From contig NZ_JASNWE010000004.1 of NCBI RefSeq assembly GCF_030283145.1, positions 310,001 to 374,000 of the forward strand: a DNA stretch of 64,000 bases. Reading direction: 5' to 3'. Origin of the DNA: Actinomadura xylanilytica (lineage in GTDB: Bacteria > Actinomycetota > Actinomycetes > Streptosporangiales > Streptosporangiaceae). How positions within the stretch are numbered: position 1 is the stretch's first letter; each line of letters starts with the position of its first letter. The position numbers were made by a program, and so were the translations under genes. The notes beneath the pieces were generated by a model. That model was not told where the DNA came from. It ran no database searches and worked only from the letters and a program-made list of their open reading frames with translations. This document shows, piece after piece, positions 13,641-22,127 of the stretch.

Positions 13641-16600
13641 TCAGCGTGAATTCCAGGCGTTGGCGAACAGCTCGTGCAGCGGGACGGGCGGGAACCATCC
13701 ATCGAACGGACCGCCGCCGGTCCAGCCGGAGTGGACACGATGGGTGGCGAGCTTGGCGGTTTCGAGTGGGAGCAGCGGCGCCTTCATCCTGGTCCAAGGG
13801 CCGGGGATGAAGACCTTCCGGCCCGCCCGCGGGCGCTTGTCGGTCTCGACCAGGCCGTGCTCCAGCAGCCGGGCCTGGGCGGCCTTGTGCCGGGGCGCCG
13901 TCCAGCCGTTCCACTTGCGGACGTTGCGGTCGGTCGGGCGGACGAGGGCGAGAAGCTGGAGGTAGAGGGCAGCGGAGTCCCGGCCGAGGCCGAGCTTCCC
14001 GGCGACCTCGTCGACCAGCTCGGGGACGCTCAGCAGGGGGTTCGCCTCGTAGCCGCCGGACGGGACGATGGTGTTCTTCGAGCGTTCGACCATACGGGCC
14101 AGGCCGCCGCTGTGCAGGGTCTCGAGGTTGCCGAGACCCTGCAGCGTCCTGAGCAGCCCGCGGGTCTCGCAGAAACGCACCGCCTCGGCGTACAGGTCCG
14201 ACCGGCCCAGGGCGGACGGCCGCAGGAAGAGGCACCAGCGCTGGGGCTCGACCAGCAGCAGGCCGTTGCCGAACACCGCGGGCGGCGGGACGCGGCTCTC
14301 CCCCTGCTCCACTCGGACGGAGACAGGGCTGAACGGCACCGAGCACCGGTCCGGGGGCGGGTACTCCTGGCCGAGCTCCAACAGCAGTTCGGGGGCGTCC
14401 AGCCAGGCGCGGACTCTGGACCACAGCTCCGCCGCCCCGGACGTGGCCGGATCGCCGACGGGACGTTCGGTCAGGGCCCAGGCGACGAGGGACGCCACCC
14501 TGGTGTGCTCGCCGGACGGCTCGTGCGGCCAGGGGTGCAGGTCGCCGTCCTCGGCGATGAAACAGGCCCGGAGATAGCCGTGCTCTTCGACGGTGAGCAC
14601 GCTTCTCGGGACGGCCATCAGCTCGGCGCAACCGGACGGGTCGGCCAGCAGGGACGCGGCGTCCTCGCCGTTCCGCCGCTCCAGGAAGTCGGCGACCTCC
14701 TCGTCGACGCCGGGCCGGACACCGACGAGCTCGACCCAGACCTCGGCCATCCGCCCGGCCGCCGCGACGGCACCGCCCCGCGCCCACAGCCCGGCCGGGT
14801 CGTCGGGGATCGCGGCGGCGAGCACCCGCAGGTGGCCGTCGGGGTCGAGGCCGGTCAGCAGCTCCCGGTCGGCGTCGGTGTAGCGGTTGACCGATCCGGA
14901 CGGCAGCCCGGACAGGACGAGTTCGGCGAGGGCCTTGCGGACGCCGGTGCGGTTCATGAACGCCGCGGTCGCGGCCGGGCCGAGCCGCAGCGGACCGCGT
15001 TCGGCCAGCAGGTCGAGCAGCCGGGGCAGCCTGACCGCTTCGTCGTGGGTGACGGTGACGGTCTCGATGGCGGTCGCCCCCTCGGGCACCGGGGCGCCGT
15101 CCGGCTGGACGAACCGGTACGCGGTGCCGGGGTCGAGCGGCCGGTACGGCTCGGGACCGGTCCCGGACCCGCCGACGCCGGTGACGACCGTCCGGCCGGC
15201 CGCGCAGAGCGGTGCCAGCGCGGCACCGGACGCGGTGCCGCGCCGCCACCGGCCCGGCGCCGCGAACGGCTGCCCGGACCAGACGCGCAGCAGTCCGGTG
15301 AGCGCGGTGCGGTCATGGTCGCGGGTCGGCTCGACCACCAGCCGCCACGCGGCGGCGGCGATGTTCCCCAGCAGAGGGGCCCAGTCGAGCGGCGCGGCGG
15401 GCACGCCGCACCCGCGGACCTCGTCGTCGAACTCGCCGCGCAGAAGGCCGCCTGCCGCTGTGATCGCGGTGACCGCGGCAGGGTGCCCGGACGGCGCCGG
15501 TGCGATGCGCGGCCGGAACGTCGGCGACTGGGGCAGCGCGCCGTGCAGGTGGCGGTCGGAGACCTCGGCGGCGGGCGCGGCCGGGCTGCCGGAACGCATG
15601 ACCGCGACCCGGCGGGACAGCGCCTCGCGGAGCCGCAGCAGCCCCGCCGCCCGCCGAACCTCGGCCACCACGCCGTCGGCGATCTGGGGTTCGGTGACGT
15701 CCGGCAGCGCCGTGCCGAGCGCCTCGCGGGCCGCGTCGCCGGTGACGGCGGTCGGCGCGCTCAGCGCGGTCAGCAGCGCCCGCACGGTGCCGGAGGCGAT
15801 CGTGCGCAGAGCGCGTGAGGACGGGAGGTCGCGGGGGGTGAGGAAGTGCCAGAACGCGGGCGGCGGAAGCGCCGGCCGCTCTTCGGTGCAGTCCCGGCCC
15901 CAGCCGGGGAAGGCCAGTGCCTCCCATAGCCGCGAGCCGTCGTCGGCGGCGTAAGCGTCCATCAGCCTGGCGGCGCCTTCGGCGCGGTCGAAAGTGACGA
16001 TCAGGTCGGGGCCGCCCTCCGGCATGCGGACGACGCCCCATGGCCACCCCGCTCCCCCAGGACGGCGGAACTCGGCGCGGCGCCCGTCGACCCCCTCCAG
16101 GACGAAGCGTTCGCCGTCGTTCATCACGCGGAATCCGGACAGACCGTCGGCCTGGCCCAGCGGGGAGCCGGTGACTTCCGCGGGCAGCCGGACGAGGCTC
16201 AGCAGGTTCGGGTTCAGCGGCATGCCCTCCGCGGCCTCCTGGGCCTCCGCCGTCCCGAAGAATCCGGGGAGCGACGGTTCGGGGGCGCGCTCGCCGGTGG
16301 CCGGATCGACCTCGGCCCAGCCGTCCGCCGGATCCCGGGGGAAGCTTCTGGCGCTCCAGGTTCCGGTGCCGTCGCTCATCCACAGGTCGAACGGGCCGCC
16401 GCCGGACGGGCCGCCGCCGTGTTCGGAGCGGTATCCGAGCCCTCCGGAGGCGAGGCCGCGAAGCGGGGGCAGGCCGGTCGTCCCGGCGGGCAGGGCGCGG
16501 CGGCCCCGGTGGTCGATCGCGATCGCGTGGCCGCGTCCGTGGACGGTCAGCACGGGCCAGGCCGACGTCACCCCCTCCACCGCGCCGATCTCGGCGACCG

Positions 16601-17987
16601 CCGCGTCGAGCGCGGGCCAGCCGAGCTCGGCGGGGATCCCGGCGCGCAGCGTGCGCAGCAGCGGCTGGACGAGGTCGAGCCCGGCCAGGGCTTCGCCCAG
16701 GCCGTCCACCGCCGTGGCGGCCGGACGGTCGAGCAGCGCGTCGAGCGCCGTCAGCGCGTCGGCCGCCGCGCCGAGACCGCCCCCGGCGACCTCGTCGATC
16801 AGCGCGCGGATCCGCGTGGCCGGGTCGTCCCCGACGGCGGGCCCCTCGTCGGGTTCGATCGGGACGCCCGCCGCGTGGCACACGCGGACGAGGCCGGCGT
16901 CACGGCCCCGGTCCCAGGCGGGGCCGTGGAGCCGCACCGGCGTGCCGGCCGTCCTGATCAGCGGGGCCAGCCGGGGGACCACATCAAGGAGCTCACCCGG
17001 AACGGCCCCGGGTCGCTTGCCACCGCCGGTCTTCCTGACGGAGTTGTACTTGCGGGCGAACACGTGCAACCAGCCGCCCAGGCCGGAGGCCCCTCGGAGC
17101 CGGAGACCGGACGGCACGACCCGTCCGCTCTCCAGGGACTCGATGGCACCCGCTGCACGCAGCATCCGCAGCCACGCCGCGCCGTCCTCCGGGAACAGCA
17201 CCGCCAGCCCGGCGTGCGCCTCACGGCGGGGCGGGGCCTGTTCGAAGATCCGCGTGACCGCGTCCAGCATTCCCCGGTCGAGAGTGTCCCTGAGCCAACC
17301 GGCCTCGCCCATGGCGGCGAGCACGTCGCCGAGCACCCTGGCGTCCTCGGCCACGTCCAGGCCGGCCGCCCCGGCCGAGGCCCGCACCCGTTGGGGCAGG
17401 TCGCCGGGCGACAGGTCACCGCCCGTTCCGCGCGCGAGGACGAACCGCACGAACTCCTCGTGCGCCTCGGCGGGCGGCAGGGTCGCCGCCAGCCATCGCT
17501 CATGGGCGTCGGCGACGCCTTCCGGAAGCGCGCCGAAGCGGGCGAGCAGCAGGGTGTTCTCGCGGTGGTAGTGCTCGTCGATCGGCAGCCCGTGCGCCCG
17601 TTCGGCCATCCGCGCGTACGCGTACGCCACGGACTTGTGCCCGTTGCGGCCGACCAGCCGGTGGGCGACGGTGTCGAGGAACCACGGACGGTGCTCGGGC
17701 GGCAGCGAGCGGGAGCGCCACCGCAGGTCGGCGGCGATCCGATTGCGCCGGCGGCCCGTCAGCGCGGCCTCGATCGCCGCCATCTCCCTCTCGGCCTCGT
17801 CCCGCCGCTCGGGCGCGTTGATCAGTACCCAGTCGAGGTAGAGGTTCGAGGACGACGGGTCGGCGGGGGGCGTCAGCGGCATGCGGACGAGGATGGCATC
17901 CCCCGCCGACATTCCGGAGCCCGCGCGAGCCCGTGCGCCGTCCGCGGTCACGGGCGGCGCACGGGCCTCGGTGAAATCACCGGCCAT
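13641..17987 (-). CDS. Large orphan protein (1448 aa) of the permuted-RNA locus
   Basis: An unusually long cytoplasmic protein with no signal peptide or membrane segment. The N-terminus (about residues 40-120) is helical (LYLDWVLINAPERRDEAERE, YAYARMAERAHGLPIDEHYH). The middle contains a possible repeat-type scaffold. The end (about 1345-1420) looks like a winged-helix nucleic-acid-binding region: VRKWNGWTAPRHKAAQARLL then EHGLVETDKRPRAGRKVF. No Walker, nuclease or MIDAS motif was seen, so it does not look like a Ro/TROVE protein. Internal ATGs at about residues 26 and 36 are alternative starts. It shares a strand with the 243-aa protein and the RNA pair, suggesting one system. Function unknown. 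Confidence 0.75.
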   Translation of the reverse strand: MAGDFTEARAPPVTADGARARAGSGMSAGDAILVRMPLTPPADPSSSNLYLDWVLINAPERRDEAEREMAAIEAALTGRRRNRIAADLRWRSRSLPPEHRPWFLDTVAHRLVGRNGHKSVAYAYARMAERAHGLPIDEHYHRENTLLLARFGALPEGVADAHERWLAATLPPAEAHEEFVRFVLARGTGGDLSPGDLPQRVRASAGAAGLDVAEDARVLGDVLAAMGEAGWLRDTLDRGMLDAVTRIFEQAPPRREAHAGLAVLFPEDGAAWLRMLRAAGAIESLESGRVVPSGLRLRGASGLGGWLHVFARKYNSVRKTGGGKRPGAVPGELLDVVPRLAPLIRTAGTPVRLHGPAWDRGRDAGLVRVCHAAGVPIEPDEGPAVGDDPATRIRALIDEVAGGGLGAAADALTALDALLDRPAATAVDGLGEALAGLDLVQPLLRTLRAGIPAELGWPALDAAVAEIGAVEGVTSAWPVLTVHGRGHAIAIDHRGRRALPAGTTGLPPLRGLASGGLGYRSEHGGGPSGGGPFDLWMSDGTGTWSARSFPRDPADGWAEVDPATGERAPEPSLPGFFGTAEAQEAAEGMPLNPNLLSLVRLPAEVTGSPLGQADGLSGFRVMNDGERFVLEGVDGRRAEFRRPGGAGWPWGVVRMPEGGPDLIVTFDRAEGAARLMDAYAADDGSRLWEALAFPGWGRDCTEERPALPPPAFWHFLTPRDLPSSRALRTIASGTVRALLTALSAPTAVTGDAAREALGTALPDVTEPQIADGVVAEVRRAAGLLRLREALSRRVAVMRSGSPAAPAAEVSDRHLHGALPQSPTFRPRIAPAPSGHPAAVTAITAAGGLLRGEFDDEVRGCGVPAAPLDWAPLLGNIAAAAWRLVVEPTRDHDRTALTGLLRVWSGQPFAAPGRWRRGTASGAALAPLCAAGRTVVTGVGGSGTGPEPYRPLDPGTAYRFVQPDGAPVPEGATAIETVTVTHDEAVRLPRLLDLLAERGPLRLGPAATAAFMNRTGVRKALAELVLSGLPSGSVNRYTDADRELLTGLDPDGHLRVLAAAIPDDPAGLWARGGAVAAAGRMAEVWVELVGVRPGVDEEVADFLERRNGEDAASLLADPSGCAELMAVPRSVLTVEEHGYLRACFIAEDGDLHPWPHEPSGEHTRVASLVAWALTERPVGDPATSGAAELWSRVRAWLDAPELLLELGQEYPPPDRCSVPFSPVSVRVEQGESRVPPPAVFGNGLLLVEPQRWCLFLRPSALGRSDLYAEAVRFCETRGLLRTLQGLGNLETLHSGGLARMVERSKNTIVPSGGYEANPLLSVPELVDEVAGKLGLGRDSAALYLQLLALVRPTDRNVRKWNGWTAPRHKAAQARLLEHGLVETDKRPRAGRKVFIPGPWTRMKAPLLPLETAKLATHRVHSGWTGGGPFDGWFPPVPLHELFANAWNSR

Positions 17988-18070
17988 GGAACCCGAACCC
18001 CCCTAACGGCGAAGAAGAGACAGGACATCCGCGCAGTGGCGGTGACGGGTCACAACCGGTAGGGGGCCCA

Positions 18071-18313
18071 GTGGGCGAGACGTTGCAGGGCGTGCTTCAG
18101 ACGGCGGGGGCGGTCGTGATCGTCGCCGTGGCGGTCGCGGCCATCGTCATGATCGAGGGCCGTGTGCGCGGACGGTCCCGGACGAGGCCCGCGACCTGCC
18201 GGGCCCGCGGCCGGAGCGTCCGCGGGCGGAGCGGCCCCCGGTCGTCCTACCTGGCCGCCGGGGGCCGCTGCCACGCCGCCGACCGCCGCGACGACGTCCC
18301 CGGCCCCGCCTAA
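18071..18313 (+). CDS. Possible small membrane protein
   Basis: An 80-aa frame starting GTG after GGTAGGGG. One membrane segment, TAGAVVIVAVAVAAIVMI, lies near residues 11-28 and is followed by a very basic Arg-rich tail. Third positions are G/C-rich, but the tail has low complexity. It is divergent from the 1448-aa gene. It could be a real single-pass protein or a chance frame. Confidence 0.35.
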   Translation: MGETLQGVLQTAGAVVIVAVAVAAIVMIEGRVRGRSRTRPATCRARGRSVRGRSGPRSSYLAAGGRCHAADRRDDVPGPA

Positions 18314-18337
18314 GCCGGCGCGGCGTCGGTCCGGCAG

Positions 18338-18364
18338 GCCGTGGGGCCGTGGGGCCGTGGGGCC
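18338..18364. repeat. Short 9-bp tandem repeat
   Basis: GGCCGTGGG occurs three times in tandem between the small membrane frame and the molybdopterin subunit gene. Confidence 0.6.
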
Positions 18365-18393
18365 GGCGGCGGCGCCCGGAACACGGCCGGAGG

Positions 18394-20451
18394 TCACAGC
18401 GCGGTCAGCATCCGTGCCGGAGTGATCGGCAGGTCGCGGATGCGGAGCCCGGTGGCGTGGTGCACGGCGTTGGCGACCGCCGCGGCGGCGCCGACGATGC
18501 CGATCTCGCCGATGCCCTTGCTGCCCATCGGATTGAGGTGCGGGTCGTGCTCGTCCACCCAGAACGCGTCGATGTCGCGGACGTCGGCGCAGGCCGGGAG
18601 GTGGTACTGGGCGAGGTCGCGGGTGAGGTAGTCGCCGAACTCCTCGTCCATGACGCTCTCCTCCATCAGCGCCATGCCGAGGCCCATCGTCATGCCGCCG
18701 ATGAACTGCGACCGGGCGGTGACGGCGTTGATGACGCGTCCGACGGCGAAGACGCCGAGCATCCGCGGGACCCGGATCTCGCCGGTGTCGACGTCGACCT
18801 CGACCTCGGCGAACTGCGCCCCGAAGGCGTGCCGGGCGAGCTCCTCCTGCGCCTCGATCTCCGCGGTGGTGTCGGCGGACGCCTCGACCGGCCGCCGGTC
18901 CTCCTCCAGCATGGGGAGCAGCGCCTCGCAGGCCCGCACCACCGCGGTGCCCCATCCGGCGGTGCCGCCCGAGCCGCCGGCGACCGACGCCCTCGGCAGG
19001 TCGCTGTCGCCGAGCTCGACCGTCACCCGCTCGGGCTCGGCCTTGAGCGCCTCGGCGGCGATGAGGGTCAGCGCGGTGCGGGCGCCGGTGCCGATGTCGA
19101 CGGCGGCGATCCGAACGGTGAAGGTCCCGTCGACCTCGGCCCGCGCGGTCGCCCGGTTGGGCAGCCGGTAGGCGGGATAGGTGGCGGACGCGACGCCCAT
19201 GCCGATCAGCTTGCGGCCCTCGCGGCGCGCGGCGGGCGCCGGGTCGCGGCCGGCCCAGCCGAACCGGTCGGCGCCCTGGCGCAGGCACGTCACCAGGTTC
19301 CGAGAGCTGAACGCCAGCCCGCTCTCGGGGGCGGCGTCCGGCTCGTTGCGGATCCGCAGCTCGATCGGGTCGATCCCGGCGGCGACCGCCAGCTCGTCCA
19401 TCGCCGACTCCAGCGCGAACATGCCGGGGGTCTCCCCGGGCGCCCGCATCCACGACGGAGTGGGGACGTCGAGCCGGGCCAGCCGGTGCGCGGTCCGGCG
19501 GTGCGGCGCCTGGTACATCACCCGCGTCGGCGTGGTGGTCTGCTCGGCGAACTCGCGGACGGTGGAGCTCTGCTCCAGCGCCTCGTGCACGATCGCGGTG
19601 AGCCGCCCGTCGGCGTCCGCGCCGAGCCGGACGCGCTGGATCGTCGGGGTCCGGTAGCCGGTGGCGGAGTACATCTGCTGCCGGGTCTGCGCGAACTTGA
19701 CCGGACGGCCCGCCGCGCGGGCCGCCATCGCCGCCAGGACGAGGTTGGGCCGGGGCGTCCCCTTGGAACCGAAGCCGCCGCCCACGTGCGGCGAGACGAT
19801 CCGGACCCGGTCGGGGCCCAGACCGAAGATCTCGGCGGCGGTGTCGCGGACGAGCGACGGGCCCTGGTTGGAGTCGTACAGCGTGAGGCCCCCGTCGCCG
19901 TCCCAGACGGCCAGCGTCGCGTGCGGCTCCATCGGGTTGTTGTGCTCGGCCGGGGTCGTGTACGTCGCGTCGACCCGGACGGCGGACGCGGCGAACGCGC
20001 CCTCGGGGTCGCCCCGCTCGGTGTCGGCCGGGAAGACGGGATTGACCCTGTCGGGCTTGTAGATCCCCGGATGGCCGGGGTGCAGCCGCACGTCCGGGGG
20101 CTCGGAGACGTAGTCGACGCGGACGAGGCGGGCCGCCTCCCGCGCCGTCTCCAGGGTCTCGGCGACCACGGCGGCGACGAACTGGCCCCGATAGGAGACC
20201 CGGCGGGACTGGAAGAGCGCGAGCTCCCCGTCGTCGACGGCGTTCACCTCCGGCGCGTTCTCGCACGACAGCACCGCCAGCACGCCGGGCAGCGCCAGCG
20301 CCGCCGCGGTGCCCACCGCGACGATCTCGCCGCGTCCGACCGTCGCCTGGACGGCCGCCGCGTACGCGACCCCCTCGACCGGGTACTCGACCGCGTACCG
20401 CGCCCGGCCGGTGACCTTCTCGCGTCCCTCGATCCGTTCCAGTGGCCTCAT
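18394..20451 (-). CDS. Molybdenum hydroxylase large (molybdopterin-binding) subunit
   Basis: A 685-aa subunit of a xanthine dehydrogenase/aldehyde oxidoreductase family enzyme, which binds the molybdenum cofactor and hydroxylates aldehydes or heterocycles. It begins MRPLERIEGREKVTGRARY. It includes NNPMEPHATLAVWDGDGGLT, then VGGGFGSKGTPRPN and GIGEIGIVGAAAAVANAVHH, the last near the cofactor and the catalytic glutamate region. Start ATG 20451 overlaps the FAD subunit stop by 4 bp; the open frame upstream is a shadow of that gene. Gene order Fe-S, FAD, Mo matches the paoABC/yagTSR type. No XdhC-type maturation gene is adjacent. Confidence 0.9.
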   Translation of the reverse strand: MRPLERIEGREKVTGRARYAVEYPVEGVAYAAAVQATVGRGEIVAVGTAAALALPGVLAVLSCENAPEVNAVDDGELALFQSRRVSYRGQFVAAVVAETLETAREAARLVRVDYVSEPPDVRLHPGHPGIYKPDRVNPVFPADTERGDPEGAFAASAVRVDATYTTPAEHNNPMEPHATLAVWDGDGGLTLYDSNQGPSLVRDTAAEIFGLGPDRVRIVSPHVGGGFGSKGTPRPNLVLAAMAARAAGRPVKFAQTRQQMYSATGYRTPTIQRVRLGADADGRLTAIVHEALEQSSTVREFAEQTTTPTRVMYQAPHRRTAHRLARLDVPTPSWMRAPGETPGMFALESAMDELAVAAGIDPIELRIRNEPDAAPESGLAFSSRNLVTCLRQGADRFGWAGRDPAPAARREGRKLIGMGVASATYPAYRLPNRATARAEVDGTFTVRIAAVDIGTGARTALTLIAAEALKAEPERVTVELGDSDLPRASVAGGSGGTAGWGTAVVRACEALLPMLEEDRRPVEASADTTAEIEAQEELARHAFGAQFAEVEVDVDTGEIRVPRMLGVFAVGRVINAVTARSQFIGGMTMGLGMALMEESVMDEEFGDYLTRDLAQYHLPACADVRDIDAFWVDEHDPHLNPMGSKGIGEIGIVGAAAAVANAVHHATGLRIRDLPITPARMLTAL

Positions 20452-21437
20452 CGTTCGGTCAGCTCCGTCAGCGTGCGGGCGATCAGGTTGGTGGCGAGCG
20501 GCACCTTGTAGCGGTTGTCGCGGAGCGGCTCGGCGGCCTCCAGCTCGGCCTCGGCGGCGCGCAGGAAGCTCTCGGCGGTGGCCGGGGCGCCGCGCAGGAC
20601 CGCCTCGGCGCGGTGCGCCCGCCACGGCAGGTGGGCCACGCCGCCGAGCGCGATCCGGCAGTCCCGGACCGTCCCGCCGCCGGCGGCGCCGCCCTCGACG
20701 TCCAGCGCGACGGCGACCGAGACGAGCGCGAACGCGAACGACGCCCGCTCGCGGACCTTGCGGTACCGGGACGGCAGGCCGAGCGGCGGCACCTCCACGG
20801 CCGTGATGAGGTCGCCCGGCTCCAGCGCGGTGTCGCGCGAGGGGTCCTCCCCCGGACGCCGGTACAGCTCGCCCAGCGGGACGGCGCGTTCGCCGCCACC
20901 GCGGCCCCGCACCCGGACGGACGCGTCGAGCGCGGCGAGCGCCACCGCCATGTCGGACGGGTGCGTCGCCACGCACGCCGCCGAGTGCCCGAAGATCGCG
21001 TGGTTGTGGTGCTCGCCCTCGCGGGCCGGGCAGCCGCTGCCGGGCTCGCGCTTGTTGCACGGCTTGGTGATGTCCTGGAAGTAGGAGCAGCGGGTGCGCT
21101 GGAGCAGGTTGCCGCCGACGGTCGCCTGGTTGCGGATCTGGCCGGACGCGCCCGTCAGCACCGCCTCGACGAGCAGCGGGTGGCTCCGCCGCGCCGCGGG
21201 GTCGGCGGCCAGATCGCTGTTGCGGACCGCCGCGCCGATCACCAGCCCGCCGTCCGCGCCGCGCTCGATCCGGTCGCAGGGCAGGTGCGCGACGTCGACG
21301 AGCCGCGCGGGCGTGGCGACGCCCAGCCGCATCAGGTCGACGAGGTTGGTGCCGCCCCCGAGGTAGAGGGCATCGTCGTCGTGCTTGGCGAGCGCCTCCT
21401 CGGCGGTGCCGGCGCGCTCGTACGCGAAGGGCCTCAC
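20448..21437 (-). CDS. Molybdenum hydroxylase FAD-binding subunit
   Basis: A 329-aa FAD subunit passing electrons from the Fe-S clusters to an acceptor. It shows LYLGGGTNLVDLMRLGV and QIRNQATVGGNLLQRTRCSY, the two FAD-binding segments. A Cys-rich insert (KPCNKREPGSGCPAR) follows, as in PaoB-type subunits that carry an extra [4Fe-4S] cluster. It starts at GTG 21437 inside the small-subunit stop (GTGA) and ends inside the large-subunit start (ATGA), so all three subunits are coupled. Confidence 0.9.
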   Translation of the reverse strand: MRPFAYERAGTAEEALAKHDDDALYLGGGTNLVDLMRLGVATPARLVDVAHLPCDRIERGADGGLVIGAAVRNSDLAADPAARRSHPLLVEAVLTGASGQIRNQATVGGNLLQRTRCSYFQDITKPCNKREPGSGCPAREGEHHNHAIFGHSAACVATHPSDMAVALAALDASVRVRGRGGGERAVPLGELYRRPGEDPSRDTALEPGDLITAVEVPPLGLPSRYRKVRERASFAFALVSVAVALDVEGGAAGGGTVRDCRIALGGVAHLPWRAHRAEAVLRGAPATAESFLRAAEAELEAAEPLRDNRYKVPLATNLIARTLTELTER

Positions 21438-22030
21438 GGCAGGATCCCCGGCTCCGTGCCCGCCGCCTCGCGGACCGCGGCGCCGCGCACCGCCGCGCCG
21501 CGGACGGCGGCGACGATGTTGACGTACGCGCCGCACCGGCACAGGTTCCCGCTCATCCGCTCGCGGATCTCGGCGTCGTCCAGCCGCGGCTCGTCCGCGA
21601 CGTCGGGGGTGGCCGCGCTCGGCCAGCCGCGCGCGGCCTCGCCGAGCACGGCGGTCGCCGAGCAGAGCTGGCCCGGCGTGCAGTAGCCGCACTGGAACGC
21701 GTCGCATTCCAGGAACGCCTCCTGGACCGGGCTCAGCCCGCCGTCCCCGCCGCCCAGGCCCTCCACGGTGACGACGTCGGCGCCGTCGTGGGCGACCGCG
21801 AGCGCGAGGCAGGCGTTCACGCGCCGGCCGTCCAGCAGGACCGTGCAGGCGCCGCACTGCCCGTGGTCGCAGCCCTTCTTCGACCCGGTGAGCCCGAGTT
21901 CCTCGCGCAGCACGTCCAGCAGCGAGGTGCGGGTGTCGACGCCGAGCCGGTGCCCGGTCCCGTTCACGGTCAAGGTGATCTCGGCGCGCACCGGCGGTGG
22001 TGCGGCGCCGGCAGTGTCGGCGGAGTCCAT
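21434..22030 (-). CDS. Molybdenum hydroxylase [2Fe-2S] subunit
   Basis: A 198-aa two-domain ferredoxin-type subunit. The plant-type cluster motif is GCDHGQCGACTVLLDG at about residues 53-68. The C-terminal helical cluster is held by CDAFQCGYCTPGQLC and MSGNLCRCGAYVNI. The N-terminus has no evident Tat signal, so the complex is probably cytoplasmic. The C-terminal tail has a short repeat (GAAVRGAAVREAAG). It is first in the three-gene operon. Confidence 0.92.
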   Translation of the reverse strand: MDSADTAGAAPPPVRAEITLTVNGTGHRLGVDTRTSLLDVLREELGLTGSKKGCDHGQCGACTVLLDGRRVNACLALAVAHDGADVVTVEGLGGGDGGLSPVQEAFLECDAFQCGYCTPGQLCSATAVLGEAARGWPSAATPDVADEPRLDDAEIRERMSGNLCRCGAYVNIVAAVRGAAVRGAAVREAAGTEPGILP

Positions 22031-22127
22031 GCCGGGGTCCTACCCCGGATCCCGGGTGTGAGTCCCGTCACCCCGTTCACTCGTGTCCCGGCGGCCCTCC
22101 GGGAGCTCGGCGGGGGCACGCGGAAGC

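Noticed and set aside
13674..15818. 714-aa plus-strand frame
   Set aside because: It is antisense to the 1448-aa gene, is rich in Arg/Gly/Val and shows no motif; codon bias favours the minus strand.
13641..17987. Ro/TROVE identity for the 1448-aa protein
   Set aside because: No vWA MIDAS (DxSxS) motif or TROVE-like segment was seen, and the length is nearly three times that of Ro proteins.
18349..20511. 720-aa plus-strand frame
   Set aside because: Antisense shadow of the molybdopterin subunit, which has clear family motifs.
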